Source: an uncultured Prevotella sp. (GTDB lineage: Bacteria; Bacteroidota; Bacteroidia; Bacteroidales; Bacteroidaceae). Taken from it: 11,053 nt of DNA. A model generated the notes under the pieces. The model saw only the letters and a list, made by a program, of their open reading frames with translations, had not been told where the DNA came from and ran no database searches. The stretch lies in NCBI GenBank assembly GCA_905202125.1, contig CAJKQX010000075.1, positions 1-11,053 on the forward strand, read 5' to 3'. Below are positions 8,025-11,053 of the stretch, in pieces; the stretch's first letter is position 1, and each line of letters begins with the position of its first letter. The position numbers and the translations under genes were made by a program.

Positions 8025-8110
8025 TCATCGTTTTTTTCCGAAATCAATTTACAATGTGGACTTATTGTGATATTTTTAAATATATTCTTTTTTATTTAAG
8101 AAAAATGTTG

Positions 8111-8130
8111 TTATTTTGCAGCCATATTTG
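8111..8130 (+). promoter_or_regulatory. Candidate promoter for panC
   Basis: Two near-matches to TAnnTTTG precede panC: TTATTTTG (8111-8118) and CATATTTG (8123-8130), each with one mismatch. No convincing -33 element is visible. They would give a leader of roughly 20-35 nt. A panC promoter must lie in this gap, but which box is used is uncertain. Confidence 0.35.
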
Positions 8131-8153
8131 ATTTAGGAATAAATATATAAGAA

Positions 8154-9005
8154 ATGAAACTGTGTAAAAAGATTGTTGAACTTCAAAATGAGTTGTTCAA
8201 TATTCGAAAACAAGGTAAGACAATAGGATTAGTACCGACAATGGGAGCTTTGCATGCCGGACACGTATCACTTGTGCACCGCAGTGTGAAGGAGAACGAT
8301 GTGACCGTTGTTTCAATATTTCTTAATCCTACACAATTCAACGACAAAAAGGATCTTGAGCGTTATCCGCGCACTCTTGAGAATGATTGCAAATTGCTTG
8401 AGATAGAAAATGTTGATTTTGTATTTGCTCCTGCTGTATCCGAGGTGTATCCGACACCCGATACCCGACATTTTGAATATCCGCCTGTAACCACAGTTAT
8501 GGAGGGTGTTCATCGTCCCGGACATTTCAACGGTGTGTGTCAGGTCGTTTCAAGACTTTTTTATATTGTACGCCCGACCAACGCTTATTTTGGCGAGAAA
8601 GATTGGCAACAGATTGCTGTAATCAAACAGATGGTAAAGAGTCTGCAACTTGATGTGAAAATAGTGGAATGTGATATCGTGCGCGAAAAAGACGGTCTTG
8701 CAATGAGCTCGCGCAACTCTCTTCTTGCTGATGACGAACGCAAAACGGCAGCCCACATATACGAAATATTGAAAAAAAGTCTCGATTACGCCAAAACTTA
8801 CAGCGTGAAACAGACCCACGACAGGGTTGTAGAAGAAATAAATTCGGTTGACGGATTGGAGGTCGAGTATTTCTCGATTGTCGATGGAGATACACTTCTT
8901 GATGTTGATGATTGGGATGTGGCCGATAATATCGCCGGATGTATTACCGTTTATTGCGGAAAAACACCGATTAGACTTATTGATCACATTAAATATAAAG
9001 GTTGA
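8154..9005 (+). CDS. panC: Pantoate--beta-alanine ligase (pantothenate synthetase)
   Basis: Catalyses the ATP-dependent condensation of pantoate with beta-alanine to pantothenate, the last step before coenzyme A assembly; cytoplasmic. The 283 residues are the normal family length. All signature motifs are intact: VPTMGALHAGH (27-37, the nucleotide-binding HxGH-type motif), NPTQF (58-62), GEKDWQQ (147-153) and VREKDGLAMSSRN (176-188, the KMSKS-like loop). The start MKLCKKI is placed right before the conserved N-terminal domain, with an A-rich leader and no clear Shine-Dalgarno. panD follows after 7 bp and supplies the beta-alanine substrate, so the two are almost certainly co-transcribed. No anomaly was seen. 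Confidence 0.98.
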   Translation: MKLCKKIVELQNELFNIRKQGKTIGLVPTMGALHAGHVSLVHRSVKENDVTVVSIFLNPTQFNDKKDLERYPRTLENDCKLLEIENVDFVFAPAVSEVYPTPDTRHFEYPPVTTVMEGVHRPGHFNGVCQVVSRLFYIVRPTNAYFGEKDWQQIAVIKQMVKSLQLDVKIVECDIVREKDGLAMSSRNSLLADDERKTAAHIYEILKKSLDYAKTYSVKQTHDRVVEEINSVDGLEVEYFSIVDGDTLLDVDDWDVADNIAGCITVYCGKTPIRLIDHIKYKG

Positions 9006-9012
9006 TTTGAGT

Positions 9013-9357
9013 ATGATGATAGAAGTGTTGAAATCAAAACTTCATTGTGTTAAGGTCACTGAAGCAAATCTTCATTATATGGGAAGCATTACAATCGATG
9101 AAGATTTGATGGATGCTGCCAATATGATTGAAGGTGAAAAGGTGCAAATCGTCGACAATGACAATGGAGAAAGATTTGAAACCTATATTATAAAAGGTGA
9201 ACGTGGTACAGGATGTATCTGTCTTAATGGCGCGGCAGCAAGAAAAGTGATGGTTGGAGATACCGTAATTATTATCTCGTATGCCATGATGGATTTTGAG
9301 GAAGCCAAATCGTTCAAACCAACAGTTGTATTCCCTGAAAATAACAGGGTGGTTTGA
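9013..9357 (+). CDS. panD: Aspartate 1-decarboxylase proenzyme
   Basis: Decarboxylates L-aspartate to beta-alanine with a pyruvoyl cofactor formed by self-cleavage; a cytoplasmic tetramer that feeds PanC. The 114 residues are complete, although a longer in-frame ORF extends upstream into panC. The ATG at 9013 was chosen because it puts the cleavage site at Gly24-Ser25 (HYMGSI), the same numbering as E. coli PanD. It also starts 7 bp after the panC stop. Other conserved features are KLHxVKVT (9-16), RFETY with T57 and Y58, ERGTG and NGAAA. A second ATG one codon later would leave the protein functionally the same. The C-terminus is slightly shorter than in E. coli (126 residues), as in many homologues. 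Confidence 0.97.
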   Translation: MMIEVLKSKLHCVKVTEANLHYMGSITIDEDLMDAANMIEGEKVQIVDNDNGERFETYIIKGERGTGCICLNGAAARKVMVGDTVIIISYAMMDFEEAKSFKPTVVFPENNRVV

Positions 9358-9450
9358 CAGCCCCCAATTGTTTTTGTGAGTGTAAATGTAGAAAACCATC
9401 CTTCAACGAATCATATAATTTATTTCTGCTGAATAATATCAACCGAGTGT

Positions 9451-10965
9451 ATGCCTGAGAATAATAAAACCGGTAATCGCCGGAAGAACGCCAAAGAAAC
9501 ATTCGATGCTACTTACGGCCATTTGCAGCCGCAAGCATTGGACGTGGAGAAAGTGGTATTGGGTGCCCTTATGATCGATAAGGATGCCTTTTCCATGATA
9601 TCCGAACTTCTTCGACCGGAGACATTTTACGAACCAAGACATCAGAAGATATACACTGCGATACAGACACTCAACATGAATGAGTATCCGGTTGACATAA
9701 TGACCGTCACGGATGAACTGAAGAAGGAGGGTACTCTTGAAGATGTTGGTGGACCGGCGTACATCATCGAACTCAGTTCGCAGGTTGCGTCTTCGGCACA
9801 TATTGAATATCATGCCCAGATACTTGCACATAAATTTCTTGCCCGTCAATTGATTTCGTTCGCAAGCACGATTGAGACGAAAGCATTTGACGAGACAGTC
9901 GATGTGGATGAACTTATGCAGGAAGCAGAAGGTAGCCTGTTTGAGTTGTCCCAAAAAAACATGAAGAAAGATTATGTGCAGATTGACCCGGTCATAACAA
10001 AAGCGGTAGAAATACTTCAAAAAGCCTCTGCCACAAGCGGTGGTCTGACGGGTGTGCCCACCGGATTCATGAAACTGGACGAGAAGACAAGTGGATGGCA
10101 AAGTTCAGATCTTGTAATCATAGCAGGACGTCCGGCGATGGGTAAGACATCTTTCGCTCTCTCTTTGGCCAAAAATATAGCGGTGGATTATCGCACACCG
10201 ATTGCATTCTTCTCGCTGGAAATGAATAATGTGCAACTTGTCAACAGATTGATCTCAAATGTCTGCGAGATACCCGGCAACAAAATGCTCAATGGCCAGC
10301 TATCGCCGGACGAGTGGGAAAGACTTGACAAGAACATACGCCTCCTTCATGGTTCACCTCTTTATATAGATGACACACCGGGTTTATCAATTTTTGAACT
10401 CAGAACCAAAGCCCGAAGACTCGTCCGCGAGAAAGGAGTCAAGATCATAATGATTGACTACCTGCAGCTGATGAATGCAAACGGCATGCATTTCGGCAGC
10501 CGTCAGGAAGAGGTTTCGAAGATATCCCAGTCATTAAAGGGACTTGCCAAAGAGTTGGATATTCCTATTCTCGCATTATCTCAGTTGAACCGTACTGTCG
10601 AGAATCGAGAGGGACTCGAGGGCAAACGACCGCAGTTGAGCGACCTTCGTGAGTCGGGAGCTATCGAGCAGGATGCCGATATGGTGTTGTTTGTGCATCG
10701 TCCCGAGTATTACCATCTATACGAAGACGAGAAAGGTAACGACCTTAGGGGTAAGGCACAGATTATCATCGCCAAACACCGTAAGGGCGCCACTGGTGAT
10801 GTGTTGCTCACCTTCCGTGGCGAATTTACACGTTTCCAAGATCCTGTCGGTGGTTTTGCAAATCAGGATTCTTCGTTCGATGGAGAGATTGTCGGAAGCA
10901 AAGTGAATAATGGTGGTCTCGATACCATGCCTTTGGGCGAAATCCATGATAACATGGCGTTTTGA
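9451..10965 (+). CDS. dnaB: Replicative DNA helicase DnaB
   Basis: The hexameric 5'-3' helicase that unwinds DNA at the replication fork and recruits primase. The 504 residues give the full two-domain protein: DnaB N-terminal helical domain about 25-130, linker, and RecA-like ATPase about 195-465. Visible motifs: Walker A GRPAMGKTS (226-234), catalytic Glu in FFSLEM (253-258), Walker B KIIMIDYLQLM (331-341), ALSQLNR (375-381), QLSDLRESGAIEQDAD (395-410) and the KHRKGATGD arginine-finger region (442-450). No intein interrupts it, although DnaB is a common intein host. It lies 93 bp after panD on the same strand, and no clear terminator or consensus promoter is visible between them, so co-transcription with panCD is possible. 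The N-terminus (residues 1-22) is variable, and the start is the first ATG of the frame. Confidence 0.97.
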   Translation: MPENNKTGNRRKNAKETFDATYGHLQPQALDVEKVVLGALMIDKDAFSMISELLRPETFYEPRHQKIYTAIQTLNMNEYPVDIMTVTDELKKEGTLEDVGGPAYIIELSSQVASSAHIEYHAQILAHKFLARQLISFASTIETKAFDETVDVDELMQEAEGSLFELSQKNMKKDYVQIDPVITKAVEILQKASATSGGLTGVPTGFMKLDEKTSGWQSSDLVIIAGRPAMGKTSFALSLAKNIAVDYRTPIAFFSLEMNNVQLVNRLISNVCEIPGNKMLNGQLSPDEWERLDKNIRLLHGSPLYIDDTPGLSIFELRTKARRLVREKGVKIIMIDYLQLMNANGMHFGSRQEEVSKISQSLKGLAKELDIPILALSQLNRTVENREGLEGKRPQLSDLRESGAIEQDADMVLFVHRPEYYHLYEDEKGNDLRGKAQIIIAKHRKGATGDVLLTFRGEFTRFQDPVGGFANQDSSFDGEIVGSKVNNGGLDTMPLGEIHDNMAF

Positions 10966-10983
10966 TATTAATATCTTTAATGT

Positions 10984-11017
10984 ATGACCGCAATTCATTT
11001 TAACCCGAATCGGTCAT
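10984..11017 (+). other. Weak hairpin downstream of dnaB
   Basis: ATGACCG (10984-10990) pairs with CGGTCAT (11011-11017) over a 20-base loop, 18 bases after the dnaB stop. The right arm lies inside the 50-bp repeat; the left arm is unique to this side. No U-tract follows, so it is not a clear intrinsic terminator and may be chance. Confidence 0.3.
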
Positions 11018-11053
11018 TAGAGTTCATGGCAGTTTTGGAGATTATATTTGTTG
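11004..11053 (+). repeat. Right copy of the 50-bp edge repeat
   Basis: Perfect reverse complement of positions 2-51. It starts 38 bp after the dnaB stop and runs to the window edge. As at the left edge, it lies downstream of the flanking gene and reads outward. Near its outer end is TATATTTG (11043-11050), which fits the TAnnTTTG promoter consensus and points out of the window; no -33 element is apparent. Identity with the left copy ends sharply at 11003/52, with only patchy similarity further inward (ATTC and TTTA words). Confidence 0.95.

Noticed and set aside
8848..9357. 169-residue ORF starting inside panC and ending at the panD stop
   Set aside because: Only its last 114 residues (from 9013) resemble PanD, and that start reproduces the Gly24-Ser25 numbering; the upstream part is an out-of-frame read of panC.
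5390..9450. Shared 11-mer CAACCGAGTGT at 5390-5400 and just before the dnaB start
   Set aside because: Matches of this length are expected several times by chance in 11 kb, and the flanking bases do not match.
9451..10965. Possible intein or frameshift in dnaB
   Set aside because: All helicase motifs follow at normal spacing in one frame of normal length.

Overview
The window looks like a piece of a Bacteroidota chromosome, most probably Bacteroidales of the Prevotella/Bacteroides kind. The evidence is the gene content (a DUF4270 lipoprotein, a huge secreted protein with an apparent type IX secretion C-terminal domain, a stand-alone GT5-type domain next to panC), promoter-like TAnnTTTG boxes instead of sigma70 boxes, A-rich leaders without clear Shine-Dalgarno sequences, and moderate-to-low GC. 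Genus is inferred from general knowledge, not from any search.

Layout, left to right. A 50-bp repeat copy lies at the left edge, followed by a ZIP/GufA-type metal transporter (minus strand) with its own promoter-like box. Next is a 1370-residue CotH-kinase/lamin-tail protein (minus strand), with a hairpin terminator after it and a promoter-like box before it. A strong 17-bp-arm hairpin then separates it from a three-gene minus-strand operon, which in transcription order is a degenerate starch-synthase-like domain protein, a DUF4270 lipoprotein, and a 46-residue basic protein at 5494-5634 that is easily missed because of its size. A divergent AT-rich intergenic region follows. On the plus strand come panC and panD, 7 bp apart, which make pantothenate from pantoate and aspartate, then the replicative helicase dnaB. 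The same 50-bp repeat closes the window in inverted orientation.

How it fits together: panC, panD and dnaB are housekeeping genes with intact catalytic motifs. The GT5-like/DUF4270/small-protein operon diverges from panCD. As I recall, this neighbourhood recurs in Bacteroidales, but the function of the operon is not established. The ZIP transporter and the CotH protein appear to be independent units on the envelope and at the cell surface.

No CRISPR array, tRNA, rRNA, transposase or phage gene was recognised. The least ordinary signals are the perfect 50-bp inverted repeats at the two window edges, the GT5-like protein that has lost its substrate-binding motifs, the small basic ORF at the end of that operon, and the domain-rich, probably surface-exposed CotH protein.
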